64,000 nt of DNA from Ruminococcaceae bacterium UBA1417. GTDB lineage: Bacteria > Bacillota > Clostridia > Oscillospirales > Acutalibacteraceae. Where the stretch lies: assembly GCA_002305575.1 (NCBI GenBank), contig DBPP01000043.1:11157-75156 (forward strand), given 5' to 3'. The translations under genes were made by a program, and so were the position numbers. This document shows, piece after piece, positions 16,986 through 25,535 of this stretch. The notes under the pieces are model-generated. The model did not search any database. It was given only the letters and a program-made list of their open reading frames with translations, and was not told where the DNA came from. Every line of letters begins with the position of its first letter. The first letter of the stretch is position 1.

Positions 16986-17465
16986 ATGCAAATCAGTATA
17001 AAATGCTCCATTGCGGTTCATTGTCTGATATTCATCCACGAAGCAAAGGGAATTGCCAAGGTGACCAGCAATCTCCTTTCGGAAAGTACCGGCAGCAATC
17101 CCGTTGTAATCCGCAATATTCTCAGCGCTTTGAAAAAAGCGGGGCTCATTACAGTCCCCAGAGGGACCGGTGGTGCTGAGCTGTGTGTCGATCCCTCTCA
17201 AATCACGCTGTACCAGATCTATACCGCGCTGGAACCGAAGGGCGTGACCGAACTGATTGGGATTCATCCCTGTCAGGGTCGTCCCTGCCCGGTGGCGCAG
17301 AATATCCGCAAGGTTTTGGAACCCCCATACCACAAGATCGAGGATGCAGTCAAGAAGACAATGGAGGGAATCACGCTGCAATCGATGATCGAGACGTTCC
17401 GCGGACTTGCAAACCCCAAAAACAGCCAGGATGAAGATCCATGTGGGAGCAACGTGCAGCTGTAG
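16986..17465 (+). CDS. Rrf2-family transcriptional regulator
   Basis: A 159-residue winged-helix regulator. The N-terminal MQISIKCSIAVHCLIFI and the wing region VIRNILSALKKAGLITVPRGTGG are typical. The C-terminal part holds CQGRPCPVAQNI, two cysteines placed where sensing cysteines occur in this family; a full Fe-S triad is not present. It resembles the YwnA-like thiol/redox-sensing branch. The start is ambiguous: an ATG at 16971 abuts GAAAGG, while 16986 gives the usual family N-terminus. It is divergent from the MDR operon, its likely target. Confidence 0.88.
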   Translation: MQISIKCSIAVHCLIFIHEAKGIAKVTSNLLSESTGSNPVVIRNILSALKKAGLITVPRGTGGAELCVDPSQITLYQIYTALEPKGVTELIGIHPCQGRPCPVAQNIRKVLEPPYHKIEDAVKKTMEGITLQSMIETFRGLANPKNSQDEDPCGSNVQL

Positions 17466-17651
17466 GAAATTGGATTTTTCCGCTTTTTTTAGCGGTATCC
17501 TAAAGCTTTCTTCTATAACCACTATAGCCACGGATTTTCCTGTAAGGCCCCAGCTATATAGCCGGCAATATAAGGTGCTTTTCTTATGTGCGCATCGGCT
17601 GGCGTGCTTCCCACCAGGCTGGCTGGTGGTCTGGCTTTTCCAACAGAGTAA

Positions 17652-17683
17652 GGGCGGGAAACGCACGAAAGCGTTTCCCGCCC
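17652..17683. terminator. 13-bp stem intrinsic terminator between rrf2-type gene and pepF
   Basis: GGGCGGGAAACGC and GCGTTTCCCGCCC around a 6-nt loop, followed by TTTGCCT on the plus strand. It lies between convergent genes and could serve both. Confidence 0.7.
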
Positions 17684-17756
17684 TTTGCCTATTGTCGTCT
17701 TCTTCCGTCTCCTCTGTTGTCTCACGAGACATGCTGCTCCGGCATTTTTAACGATA

Positions 17757-19451
17757 TCAGTACCCGGCTTCTTCGATTTCCTCGATCACGCCGCGGACCG
17801 CCTTTTCCACCGCGCCTTCTTCAAATGGAATGGGGATTCCGGCATCGCGAAGCAGGTCAAAATACCCTTTTGTGCCGCCCGCTTTGCAGAGCGAAAGGTA
17901 GCGCGCCCATGCGCTTTCGCGGTCGCGTTTCATCTCATCATACAGGCTGAATGCACAGATCTGCGCCAGTGCGTAATCAATATAATAGAACGGATAAAGG
18001 AAAATATGCTGCTTCTGCATCCAAAACCCGCCGCCCTCGAGGAACGCATTGCCGTCATAATCGCGCCATGGCATGTACGTACGCTCAAGCTTCCGCCATA
18101 GGACGCGGCGCTCCTCGGCTGTCATGCCCGGCTGCGCATACACCCGGTGTTGAAATTCGTCGACACACGCCATATAGGGAATGACCGACAGCGCGCCGCA
18201 CAGGTGCGCATAGCGGTATTCATTCGCATGCACGCCAAAGAATTTTTCCATCCACGGGTGCGTAAAGAACTCCATGGCCATCGAGTGAATTTCGTTGATC
18301 TCGCTCGTAGAATTTTGCAGCGCAGAAATCGGGATCAACCGCTCGCCGAGGTAACACTGAAACGCATGGCCGGCTTCGTGCGTCAGCACATCGACGTCAG
18401 CTGAGGTGCCGTTAAAATTCGAGAAAATAAACGGCGCCTTGTACGCCGGCAACGACGTGCAATAACCGCCCAGATGCTTTCCGGGCCGCGTCTCAAGGTC
18501 AAACAATTCATACCGCGTCATGAAGTTGAAAAATTCCCGCGTTTCCGGGGACAATGCACCGTACATCTCGGCTGCAGCGCGCAGCATTTCATCTTTACTG
18601 CCACTTGGACTTGCGTTGCCATCCGGAAATACCAGGCTTTCATCATAATACCGGAGCTTTTCAAGCCCGAGGCGCTTTGCCTGCGCCTCAAACATCCGGT
18701 TTACCGCCGGTGTGATGACCGTGCGAACCTGCTCGCGGAATTTCTCCACATGCGCCGGTGTGTAATCCAAACGCTGGCGGTTGCGATAGGCAAGATCCGT
18801 ATAGCTTTTAAAGCCGAGCTTTTTTGCCATGCCAGCACGCACCGCTACAAGTTCGTCATAAATATGGTCGAGCTCTTCCGCCGCACCCGCATACAGCGCA
18901 GCCCACTTTTCAAAAGCTTCACGACGTTCAGCACGGTCTGTGCTCTCCATATGCTTCAGAAGGCCGTAAAAATTACAGGTCTCCCCGCGAAATTCCGTCT
19001 GGCAGGCCGCAGCCGCCTTGGAATACGCCACGCAAAGCGACGATTCCCGCACAAGATCGCCAATGATGCGTTCGTCCTGCACCTGCAGGCTGTTTTCAAG
19101 CAACGCAATAAAATGCGCGCCGTACTCGCGTTCAAAATCCGCGCGAAACGGCCCCTGAACAATCGCCTCTGTAAACGCCTTCGCTACCGGAATCAAATTC
19201 GGCAGGTTTTCGTTGAAATAGGCGACCTCGCCGTCGTAATACGGATCCGTGGTATCCATCGTGTTGCGGATGCTGGCCAGAGACTCGGCTGTAGCCAGCT
19301 CGGTTTCGAGCGCCTCGACCTTTTGAAACGCCTCCTGAGCCTGCGCGTAGGTTTGCGCGCCGCAAAGGGCATCTTTGTACGCCTTGTACTGTTCGACCGC
19401 CGCGGCAATATCCGGACGCTGATAAGGCAGCTCGCTAAATTTCTGCATCAT
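17757..19451 (-). CDS. pepF: oligoendopeptidase F family metallopeptidase (M3)
   Basis: Zinc endopeptidase that degrades oligopeptides in the cytoplasm. It is 564 residues from ATG 19451, which has GGAGG 7 nt upstream; the frame extends further but without a start signal. The catalytic HEAGH motif is in LTHEAGHAFQCYL, with the third ligand Glu about 25 residues later in TSEINEIHSMAMEFF. Length and N-terminal helical region fit the M3B branch. It is separated by 123 nt from the upstream ectB gene. Confidence 0.93.
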   Translation of the reverse strand: MMQKFSELPYQRPDIAAAVEQYKAYKDALCGAQTYAQAQEAFQKVEALETELATAESLASIRNTMDTTDPYYDGEVAYFNENLPNLIPVAKAFTEAIVQGPFRADFEREYGAHFIALLENSLQVQDERIIGDLVRESSLCVAYSKAAAACQTEFRGETCNFYGLLKHMESTDRAERREAFEKWAALYAGAAEELDHIYDELVAVRAGMAKKLGFKSYTDLAYRNRQRLDYTPAHVEKFREQVRTVITPAVNRMFEAQAKRLGLEKLRYYDESLVFPDGNASPSGSKDEMLRAAAEMYGALSPETREFFNFMTRYELFDLETRPGKHLGGYCTSLPAYKAPFIFSNFNGTSADVDVLTHEAGHAFQCYLGERLIPISALQNSTSEINEIHSMAMEFFTHPWMEKFFGVHANEYRYAHLCGALSVIPYMACVDEFQHRVYAQPGMTAEERRVLWRKLERTYMPWRDYDGNAFLEGGGFWMQKQHIFLYPFYYIDYALAQICAFSLYDEMKRDRESAWARYLSLCKAGGTKGYFDLLRDAGIPIPFEEGAVEKAVRGVIEEIEEAGY

Positions 19452-19574
19452 ACATCTTCCTCCTGTCCTGTCAGGCTTATTCTCTGCACCTGCACAAAAA
19501 TCATACCACTTTTGCACTGCAAACGCAACGGATACAAAAAGCCGGGCTTCCCGCAGGAAACCCGGCACAACGCC

Positions 19575-20834
19575 TTATTGTTCGGAAAGAACCTTCCGCA
19601 CAGCATCCGAAAGGATGCGCAGACCGTTTTCCAGCGTATCCAGCGGAACATTCAACGCCGGCATCACCTTGATAACGGCATTGCCGCGGCCGACACGCTC
19701 GACAATCAGGCCGTTGCGGAACGCTTCATCCAGCACCTGCTTAGAGACGTTGCCGCCAAATTTGCCAAAATCGACGCCCCACAGCAAGCCGATGCCGCGT
19801 GTTTCGATGCGGCTGTCGATCGGGTTGATCTCCTCACGCATAAAGTGCGCCACGATCTTCTCGCGTTCCCGCACGCCATCCTCCACATGCTCGTTCAGCA
19901 TAAATTCCAGACCGGCCTTCGCCGCGACCAGAGAGAGCTGATACCCGCGGAACGTGCCGTTGTGCTCGCCCGGTTTCCAGGCGTCGATCTCCGGCTTAAG
20001 AAGCGTGATGGCGAACGGCATGCCATAGCCGCCGATCGACTTCGAAAGCGTGACGATATCCGGCTGAATGCCAGCACGTTCAAAGGAGAAGAAGCTGCCG
20101 GTACGCGCGCATCCCACCTGTACGTCATCGACCACCATCAGGATATCATACCGGTCGCACAGATCGCGCACACGCCGAAGCCATTCGGTGGGCAGTACGC
20201 AAATACCGCCGTCCGCCTGCGTGGTTTCCAACACGATGGCCGCCGGCTTTTCCACGCCGGAATGGTCGTCCGTAATCAGACGCTCCATATAGGCGACGGT
20301 ATCCAGCTCCGGGAACATATACGGCGCCGGCACATGCGTCACATTATACAGCGGCACACCGGCGCCCGCGCGGGAATCCGCATCGGTCGTCAGGGCCAGA
20401 GAGCCGAGCGTCATGCCGTGGAACGCGCCCATCAGAGCGAAAACATTCGAGCGCTTTTTCACCTTGCGCGCCAGCTTCAGCGCCGCCTCCACGGCATTCG
20501 TGCCGGTCGGGCCGACAAACTGGATTTTATAATCGAGACCGCGCGCCCGAAGGATCGCGTCCTCAAAGTATTCGATGAATTCGCGTTTGGGCGCGGTGTA
20601 CATATCCATCGCATGCAGCACACCGTCCCGCTCGAGATACTCGATCACACGGCGCTTGATATACGGGTTGTTGTGCCCGTAATTCAGCGCGCCGGCACCG
20701 CAGAAGAAATCAATATACTGCCGTCCGTCCTCGTCATAGAGAAAAGAACCCTTGGCAGTCGTAAACACCGCGGGGAAATTGCGGCAGTACGAGCGCACCT
20801 CGGATTCATAGGTCTCAAACGCATTTGTGTTCAT
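19575..20834 (-). CDS. ectB: diaminobutyrate-2-oxoglutarate transaminase (EctB-type), without ectA/ectC
   Basis: Class III PLP aminotransferase that makes L-2,4-diaminobutyrate from aspartate semialdehyde. At 419 residues it matches EctB very closely: YESEVRSYCRNFPAVF, DFFCGAGALNYGHNNPYIK, DVQVGCARTGSFFSFE, the PLP-lysine VTLSKSIGGYGMP, and WKPGEHNGTFRG. In ectoine producers ectB sits between ectA and ectC; neither is visible here. The diaminobutyrate may feed another product (for example a polyamine or peptide), or this may be a general omega-aminotransferase. Start ATG 20834. Confidence 0.88.
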   Translation of the reverse strand: MNTNAFETYESEVRSYCRNFPAVFTTAKGSFLYDEDGRQYIDFFCGAGALNYGHNNPYIKRRVIEYLERDGVLHAMDMYTAPKREFIEYFEDAILRARGLDYKIQFVGPTGTNAVEAALKLARKVKKRSNVFALMGAFHGMTLGSLALTTDADSRAGAGVPLYNVTHVPAPYMFPELDTVAYMERLITDDHSGVEKPAAIVLETTQADGGICVLPTEWLRRVRDLCDRYDILMVVDDVQVGCARTGSFFSFERAGIQPDIVTLSKSIGGYGMPFAITLLKPEIDAWKPGEHNGTFRGYQLSLVAAKAGLEFMLNEHVEDGVREREKIVAHFMREEINPIDSRIETRGIGLLWGVDFGKFGGNVSKQVLDEAFRNGLIVERVGRGNAVIKVMPALNVPLDTLENGLRILSDAVRKVLSEQ

Positions 20835-21033
20835 TTTTTGTTACCATCCTTTCTACCATGCGCGCTTGCATGATTCAGCGATCGCACACAGGCGCGTAGC
20901 ACTGTGTGGGGCTGTTCGCCCTCCGCATACTGCGCGGAGAGCCAGCGGCATTCGGCCAAGAGAATATAATAAAGATTTTGGCCTTGGCCATTAGTATACC
21001 ACAGCCTGTCGCAAAAAGGAAGAAAAAAACTGC
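20835..21033. other. intergenic region upstream of ectB
   Basis: A minus-strand frame reading NLYYILLAECRWLSAQYAEG looks protein-like but has no ATG and no terminator-free start; it may be decayed. A TATACT box at 20991-20996 (minus strand) could be the ectB -10, with a poor -35. Confidence 0.3.
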
Positions 21034-21333
21034 TTAAATTTCCGTGAACTCTGCAAATTTTTTGCAAAGAAAAAGCAGTGTGCGCAACAAATATTCGGCA
21101 TAAACGGTCGCACCGGTATCCAGACACGTCGCGCCCTGCGTCCCGCCGTTACCGCAAGGACACGCGCAGACGTATGGCCGGTCACATGAATTCTGTCCTC
21201 GAAATACGCGCGACCGCCATCCGCGCCTTGGAAAAGCCGCGCCAATGGCATATGCGTATCCGCAAAGTGGATCTTCTCAAGCGGCGCGGTACTTTTCATA
21301 ATCGCCGTGTACGTCCGTTGTGGTATAAACCAT
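21034..21333 (-). pseudogene. decayed PPP-type metallophosphoesterase (serine/threonine phosphatase) remnant
   Basis: A good ribosome binding site (GGAGGGTGGAG) precedes ATG 21333 and the frame begins MVYTTTDVHGDYEKYRAA, with the DxH metal motif of metallophosphoesterases. It then hits a stop. Shifting frame by one base continues LEKIHFADTH, the usual next segment. The middle of the gene is absent. The text resumes with GRAYFEDRIHVTGHTSARVL (GHT box) and, after another shift, ATCLDTGATVYAEYL, close to the LDTG-A-YGG end of these phosphatases. The reading stops at TAA 21034. Two frameshifts plus an internal deletion make it non-functional. Confidence 0.55.
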
Positions 21334-21369
21334 TTTCTGTCTCCACCCTCCTGCAAGCTTGCTCCAATG

Positions 21370-21418
21370 AAAAAAGCAGGCCGTTCCAATCGCTTGGTAA
21401 AGCGTCTGAACGGCCTGC
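21370..21418 (-). terminator. intrinsic terminator after prfB
   Basis: Minus-strand stem GCAGGCCGTTC / GAACGGCCTGC (11 bp, 21-nt loop) followed by six T. Confidence 0.85.
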
Positions 21419-21461
21419 TGGATGGAACAAGGGACCGTGTCGCAAAAAGACAGCCGATCCA

Positions 21462-22589
21462 TTATTCGATGTTTTCGCCGAGCGTCCCCTGGCTGAGCGC
21501 CTTGAGGTACGCCGTGATGAATTCGTCGAGTTCGCCGTCCATCACAGCGTTGATATTGCCCTTTTCGTAACCGGTGCGGTGATCCTTGACGAGCGTGTAC
21601 GGCATGAAGACATAGGAGCGGATCTGGCTGCCCCATGTGATCTCCTTCTGTTCGCCCTTAATATCCGAAATCTTTTCGAGATGCTCGCGCTCCTTGATTT
21701 CAACGAGTTTCGAAACCAGCATGCGCATCGCGACATCTCGGTTCTGATACTGGCTGCGCTCTACCTGACAGGACACGACGATGCCCGTCGGGATATGAAT
21801 CAGGCGGACAGCCGAAGATGTCTTATTGACTTTCTGTCCGCCGGCGCCGCTCGCACGGTAGACTTCCATCTTGATGTCGTCGGGATTGATTTCCACGCTG
21901 AGATCCTCGTCGATTTCCGGCATAACCTCCAGAGAGGCAAACGAGGTGTGGCGGCGCCCCGCCGAATCAAACGGCGAAACGCGCACGAGCCTGTGCACGC
22001 CGGCTTCACTCTTCAGGAAGCCATAGGCATTTTCGCCCTCGACAAGGATCGAGGCACTCTTGAGGCCTGCCTCGTCGCCGTCGAGGTAATCGAGCGTCGT
22101 CACCTTGTAGCCGTGGCGCTCGGCCCAACGGTTGTACATGCGGAACAGCATCTCCGCCCAGTCCTGCGCTTCCGTACCGCCGGAGCCGGCGTGGAACGTT
22201 AAAATCGCGTTTTTGCTGTCGTATTCACCGGTCAGCAGCGTCGTCAGGCGCATCGTTTCGATCTCATTCGAAATGGCCTCGATTTCCGCCTGCGCTTCCG
22301 GCAGCAGCGAGAGATCTTCCGCTTCGTCGCCCATTTCAATGAGGGCGAGCGCGTCCTCCGTGCGCGCGCAGAGTTTCAGGTAGGTCTCGTCCTTCTGCTT
22401 AAGCGCAGCCGTTCTCTGCAAAACTTTCTGCGCCGCCTCCATATTGTCCCAGAAGCCGGGCTCCGCGGCTTTATTCTCCAGCATCTCCACTTCCTCACGC
22501 AGCCGCTCCAGGCCAAGCGCATCCTTGAGGTCGTCGAGGGCGGCTTGCTTATCGTGCAGTTCTCTCTTCAGTTCTTCAAATTGCAGCAT
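21462..22589 (-). CDS. prfB: peptide chain release factor 2
   Basis: Release factor for UAA/UGA stops. About 375 residues from ATG 22589 (GGAAAGG upstream); an upstream in-frame ATG at 22613 lacks a ribosome site. The tripeptide anticodon SPF is in VSPFDSAGRRHTSF and the catalytic GGQ in SGAGGQKVNK. The programmed +1 frameshift found in many prfB genes is absent: the region around LKDALGLERL is one continuous frame with no CTTTGA site. Any control of expression must therefore work differently. Confidence 0.96.
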   Translation of the reverse strand: MLQFEELKRELHDKQAALDDLKDALGLERLREEVEMLENKAAEPGFWDNMEAAQKVLQRTAALKQKDETYLKLCARTEDALALIEMGDEAEDLSLLPEAQAEIEAISNEIETMRLTTLLTGEYDSKNAILTFHAGSGGTEAQDWAEMLFRMYNRWAERHGYKVTTLDYLDGDEAGLKSASILVEGENAYGFLKSEAGVHRLVRVSPFDSAGRRHTSFASLEVMPEIDEDLSVEINPDDIKMEVYRASGAGGQKVNKTSSAVRLIHIPTGIVVSCQVERSQYQNRDVAMRMLVSKLVEIKEREHLEKISDIKGEQKEITWGSQIRSYVFMPYTLVKDHRTGYEKGNINAVMDGELDEFITAYLKALSQGTLGENIE

Positions 22590-22682
22590 ATCCGAATTTA
22601 CCTTTCCAAACATAAAATCAGCCCGGGCGCCGTTTCATGAGGTCGCCCCCCAACAGGCCCGCAGCAGCGCATATCTTTTCAT

Positions 22683-22711
22683 ATTATACTGGATAAACCG
22701 GGTTTTGTAAA
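22683..22711 (-). promoter_or_regulatory. promoter of prfB
   Basis: Minus-strand TTTACA (22706-22711), 17-bp spacer, TATAAT (22683-22688). Confidence 0.75.
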
Positions 22712-22791
22712 CAGGCAACTGCACGCTGTTTTCCGGTTTTGTACGAAGATTTTCGGAATTATTAACAGTCTGAAAATTTATCCCCCTTGCA

Positions 22792-22820
22792 TTGCGATAC
22801 GGCGCTTCTTGTAGTAAAAT
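22792..22820 (+). promoter_or_regulatory. promoter of the zinc-ribbon/DUF2628 gene
   Basis: TTGCGA (22792-22797), 17-bp spacer, TAAAAT (22815-22820). Confidence 0.65.
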
Positions 22821-22873
22821 AAAGGATATCGATGTTGTTTTTCGAAAATCGAACCGATTTTGGAGGAATCATT

Positions 22874-23944
22874 TTGGACTATAAGGGAATCAAATGCCCC
22901 ATCTGTGAGAAGCCGTTCACCGAAAACGACGACATCGTCGTTTGTCCGGATTGCGGCGCCCCATACCACAGGGCCTGTTATATGGAAAAAGGCGCGTGCA
23001 TTTTTACCGCGCTACACGAGACCGGCAAAGCGTGGATGCCGCCACCTCCGCCGAATGCGCCGGATATTTCCAGTGAAATCAAGGACAAGGAATGCCCGAA
23101 CTGCGGTACGCTGAATGCACACAGCGCATTGTTTTGCAGCATCTGCAACGCGTCGTTGACCGGTACGCCCGAGACACACCGCAACAGCGGATACAATGGG
23201 CACACGTCCACCGCTGCGCCGCGCCCTACGCCCGAGCAGGGCGGTTACCCACCTCCGCCGCCGATGGGAGGCGGGCCCTACGCCGGATTTGGTGGAATGC
23301 CCATCGCTTTCGACCCGATGGGCGGCGTCAACCCCTCGGAGCCGATTGCGGACAACGTCACCTATGGCGACGTGAGCAAGCTGGTGCAGCAGAATTCCGG
23401 CTACTATATGGCCGTGTTCAAGCAAATCAATACGTTTCACCGCACCAAATTTAATTTTTCCGCTTTTCTGTTTACCGGCGGCTGGTTTCTCTACCGCAAG
23501 CAGTATAAGCCCGGAATCCTGCTGACCGCGGTGATGCTTCTGCTCAACATTGGCAACACGTTGCTCACCTCTCTTGTGATCAACCCCATGATTCTCGCTT
23601 CGCTCGACGCCGTAGGCATTTCCTACGAAGAAGCGTCTTACCTGCAGGCATCGGACGCGCTTACACTGTACCTGGCGAATAATCCGAGCCAAATTCCCTA
23701 TATCGCGCTGCCGTTTGTCCTCTACGCGCTGATGCTTGGGATCATGATTTTCTGCGGTGTCCGCGGCAATCGGATGTATATGAACCATTGCATCCGCACG
23801 GTGCAGGAAATCAAACGCACAAGCCAGAACGAAAGCGACGCCGCCATGGCCTATTCCACGCACGGCGGCGTCAACACGGCGGCAGTCTTTTGCCTGCTCG
23901 CCTGCTACCTTGTTCTGCAGTGGATTCCCATTCTGCTGTTGTAA
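22874..23944 (+). CDS. zinc-ribbon/RING-like membrane protein with DUF2628-type C-terminus
   Basis: About 356 residues with a TTG start at 22874, chosen because GGAGG lies 7 nt upstream. The ATG at 22832 lies only 12 bp after the -10 box and has no ribosome site. The N-terminus holds a treble-clef/RING-like cluster (CPICEKPF ... CPDCGAPYHRACY). A second zinc ribbon follows (CPNCGTLNAHSALFCSIC), then a Pro/Gly-rich linker, then several hydrophobic segments from about residue 210 (FLFTGGWFLYRKQYKPG, ILLTAVMLLLNIG, IPYIALPFVLYALMLG, AVFCLLACYLVLQWIPILLL). Function unknown; the cytoplasmic zinc domains probably recruit a partner to the membrane. Confidence 0.82.
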   Translation: MDYKGIKCPICEKPFTENDDIVVCPDCGAPYHRACYMEKGACIFTALHETGKAWMPPPPPNAPDISSEIKDKECPNCGTLNAHSALFCSICNASLTGTPETHRNSGYNGHTSTAAPRPTPEQGGYPPPPPMGGGPYAGFGGMPIAFDPMGGVNPSEPIADNVTYGDVSKLVQQNSGYYMAVFKQINTFHRTKFNFSAFLFTGGWFLYRKQYKPGILLTAVMLLLNIGNTLLTSLVINPMILASLDAVGISYEEASYLQASDALTLYLANNPSQIPYIALPFVLYALMLGIMIFCGVRGNRMYMNHCIRTVQEIKRTSQNESDAAMAYSTHGGVNTAAVFCLLACYLVLQWIPILLL

Positions 23945-23954
23945 TGGACAGACT

Positions 23955-23983
23955 TTGACAAATCCGGGAATTTCCTGTATACT
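23955..23983 (+). promoter_or_regulatory. promoter of galU
   Basis: TTGACA (23955-23960), 17-bp spacer, TATACT (23978-23983); close to consensus. Confidence 0.8.
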
Positions 23984-24033
23984 CAGACGTAGAACAGAAC
24001 CGGTGCTGTACGCCGGACAAAGGATGGAACGCT

Positions 24034-24909
24034 ATGATTCAGAAAGTCAGAAAGGCCGTAATTCCGGCCGCTGGTCTCGGTACGCGCGTGCTTCCCGCTT
24101 CCAAGGCCATGCCCAAGGAAATGCTCCCCATCGTCGATAAACCTGCCATTCAGTATATCGTGGAAGAGGCCGTCCGCGCCGGCATCACGGATATCCTGAT
24201 CATTTCGAACCGCGGCAAGGATCTGCTTGAGGATCACTTTGACCGTGCACCGGAGCTGGAGGAACGTCTGCTCTCGAGCGGCAAACAGGCCATGTACGAC
24301 GAAATTGTCGGCCTCGCCCATCTGGCCAATATCTGCTATATCCGGCAGAAGGAAACCAAAGGGCTGGGCCACGCCGTTTCCTGCGCGCGCGCATTTGTCG
24401 GCGATGAACCCTTCGCGGTACTCTATGGCGACGATGTCATCCTCGGTGAGGATCCCGCGTGCGGCCAGCTGATCCGGGCTTATGAAGAACTCGGGCTCGG
24501 CGTAGTGGGCGTCAAGGAGGTCAGCGAAGAGGCCATTCAGCGCTATTCTTCGCTTCAGGTGGAACCGATTCGCGACAACTGGTTCCGCTGCACCGACATG
24601 ATTGAAAAGCCCTCGAAGGACCAGATTCTATCGCTCTATTCCATTCTCGGCCGCTGTGTACTGCCGCCGAAGATTTTCGACATTCTGGACCACACCGCAC
24701 CGGGCGCCGGCGGCGAAATTCAGTTGACCGACGCCATGTGCACACTGGCGCGTACAGAAGGGATGACGGCCGTGGACTTCACCGGCAAGCGCTATGACAT
24801 GGGCAACAAATTCGGCATCATGCAGGCGCAGGTGGAAGTGGCGCTGCAGCATCCGGAAATCGGCGCCGATTTCCGCGCCTACCTGAAGGAAATCGCCAAA
24901 ACACTGTGA
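24034..24909 (+). CDS. galU: UTP-glucose-1-phosphate uridylyltransferase
   Basis: Makes UDP-glucose for cell-envelope glycans. It is 291 residues. The nucleotide-binding signature is IPAAGLGTRVLPASKAMPKE, with the catalytic-region lysine in the LPIVDKPAIQYIVEEA segment. IEKPSKDQI and GKRYDMGNKFG are conserved in the family. It is a single-gene unit with its own promoter and terminator. Confidence 0.96.
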   Translation: MIQKVRKAVIPAAGLGTRVLPASKAMPKEMLPIVDKPAIQYIVEEAVRAGITDILIISNRGKDLLEDHFDRAPELEERLLSSGKQAMYDEIVGLAHLANICYIRQKETKGLGHAVSCARAFVGDEPFAVLYGDDVILGEDPACGQLIRAYEELGLGVVGVKEVSEEAIQRYSSLQVEPIRDNWFRCTDMIEKPSKDQILSLYSILGRCVLPPKIFDILDHTAPGAGGEIQLTDAMCTLARTEGMTAVDFTGKRYDMGNKFGIMQAQVEVALQHPEIGADFRAYLKEIAKTL

Positions 24910-24910
24910 G

Positions 24911-24956
24911 AAAAAACGCCATGCGGGGGAAATTTCCCTTGACTTGGCGTTTTTTT
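24911..24956 (+). terminator. intrinsic terminator after galU
   Basis: AAAACGCCA ... TGGCGTTTT stem with inner GGGGAAATTTCCC pairing and a T7 tract. Its 3' arm overlaps the next promoter. Confidence 0.8.
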
Positions 24957-24966
24957 ATGGTATAAT
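24939..24966 (+). promoter_or_regulatory. promoter of the rpsF-ssb-rpsR operon
   Basis: TTGACT (24939-24944), 16-bp spacer containing the terminator T tract, TATAAT (24961-24966). The -35 lies within the loop/3' arm of the galU terminator. Confidence 0.75.
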
Positions 24967-24973
24967 TACTCTG

Positions 24974-25094
24974 TTAGTGCGCTTTGCTGCAGTTTACCGT
25001 TTATTTTCGGCGGACAGACCGGCGCAAAGGCCGCATTTACAATCCTTGCTCCGTTTCAAAGTACGGGGCCAAAGTCCAAAAGGAGGTGCAAACC
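24974..25094 (+). promoter_or_regulatory. rpsF leader, candidate S6:S18 autoregulatory site
   Basis: About 120-nt leader with CCG triplets near GC-rich pairing segments (ACCGTTT..., GACCGGCGC..GGCCGC). S6:S18-binding leaders with bulged CCG are known for rpsF operons. Assignment here is positional only. Confidence 0.3.
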
Positions 25095-25502
25095 ATGACA
25101 GAGGTAAAAAACAAGTACGAAACCGTGCTCGTCCTCTCCGTGAAGCTCGGTGAGGAGGGCAGCGCAGAACTGGTTGAGAAGTTCAAGGCACTGATCGCGA
25201 AGCATGGTACTGTCGAAAGCGTGGATGATTGGGGCAAGAGAAGACTTGCTTACCCGATCAACAAGGAGACGGAGGGGTACTACACCCTGATCAACTTCGA
25301 GAGCACGCCGGATTTCACGGCTGAGCTGGACAGACGCTACAAGATCACTGACGGCGTCATTCGTTCCATCATCATCAAGAAGGATCCCCGTTTCGCAAAC
25401 GCTGCCGCGAAGCCGCGCAAAGCCGCTGAGCCCAAGCCGATCGATGTGGAGGCCGTTGCAGCCGAGGCTGTCGACGCCAAGGAAGAATCCGCTGCAGAAT
25501 AA
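25095..25502 (+). CDS. rpsF: 30S ribosomal protein S6
   Basis: 135 residues from ATG 25095, which has AAAGGAGG upstream. Core features are YETVLVLSV, DDWGKRRLAYPINKETEGYY and the DGVIRSIIIKKD strand. An Ala/Glu-rich C-terminal tail of about 30 residues extends beyond the core. First gene of the rpsF-ssb-rpsR operon. Confidence 0.97.
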   Translation: MTEVKNKYETVLVLSVKLGEEGSAELVEKFKALIAKHGTVESVDDWGKRRLAYPINKETEGYYTLINFESTPDFTAELDRRYKITDGVIRSIIIKKDPRFANAAAKPRKAAEPKPIDVEAVAAEAVDAKEESAAE

Positions 25503-25535
25503 GTTTTTCCGAATGACGAAAGAGAGTTGTTACCT

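Noticed and set aside
18474..20873. A 799-codon plus-strand open frame
   Set aside because: It is antisense to pepF and ectB, both with full catalytic motifs. The frame is Arg/His-rich and reflects the GC-skewed codons of the real genes.
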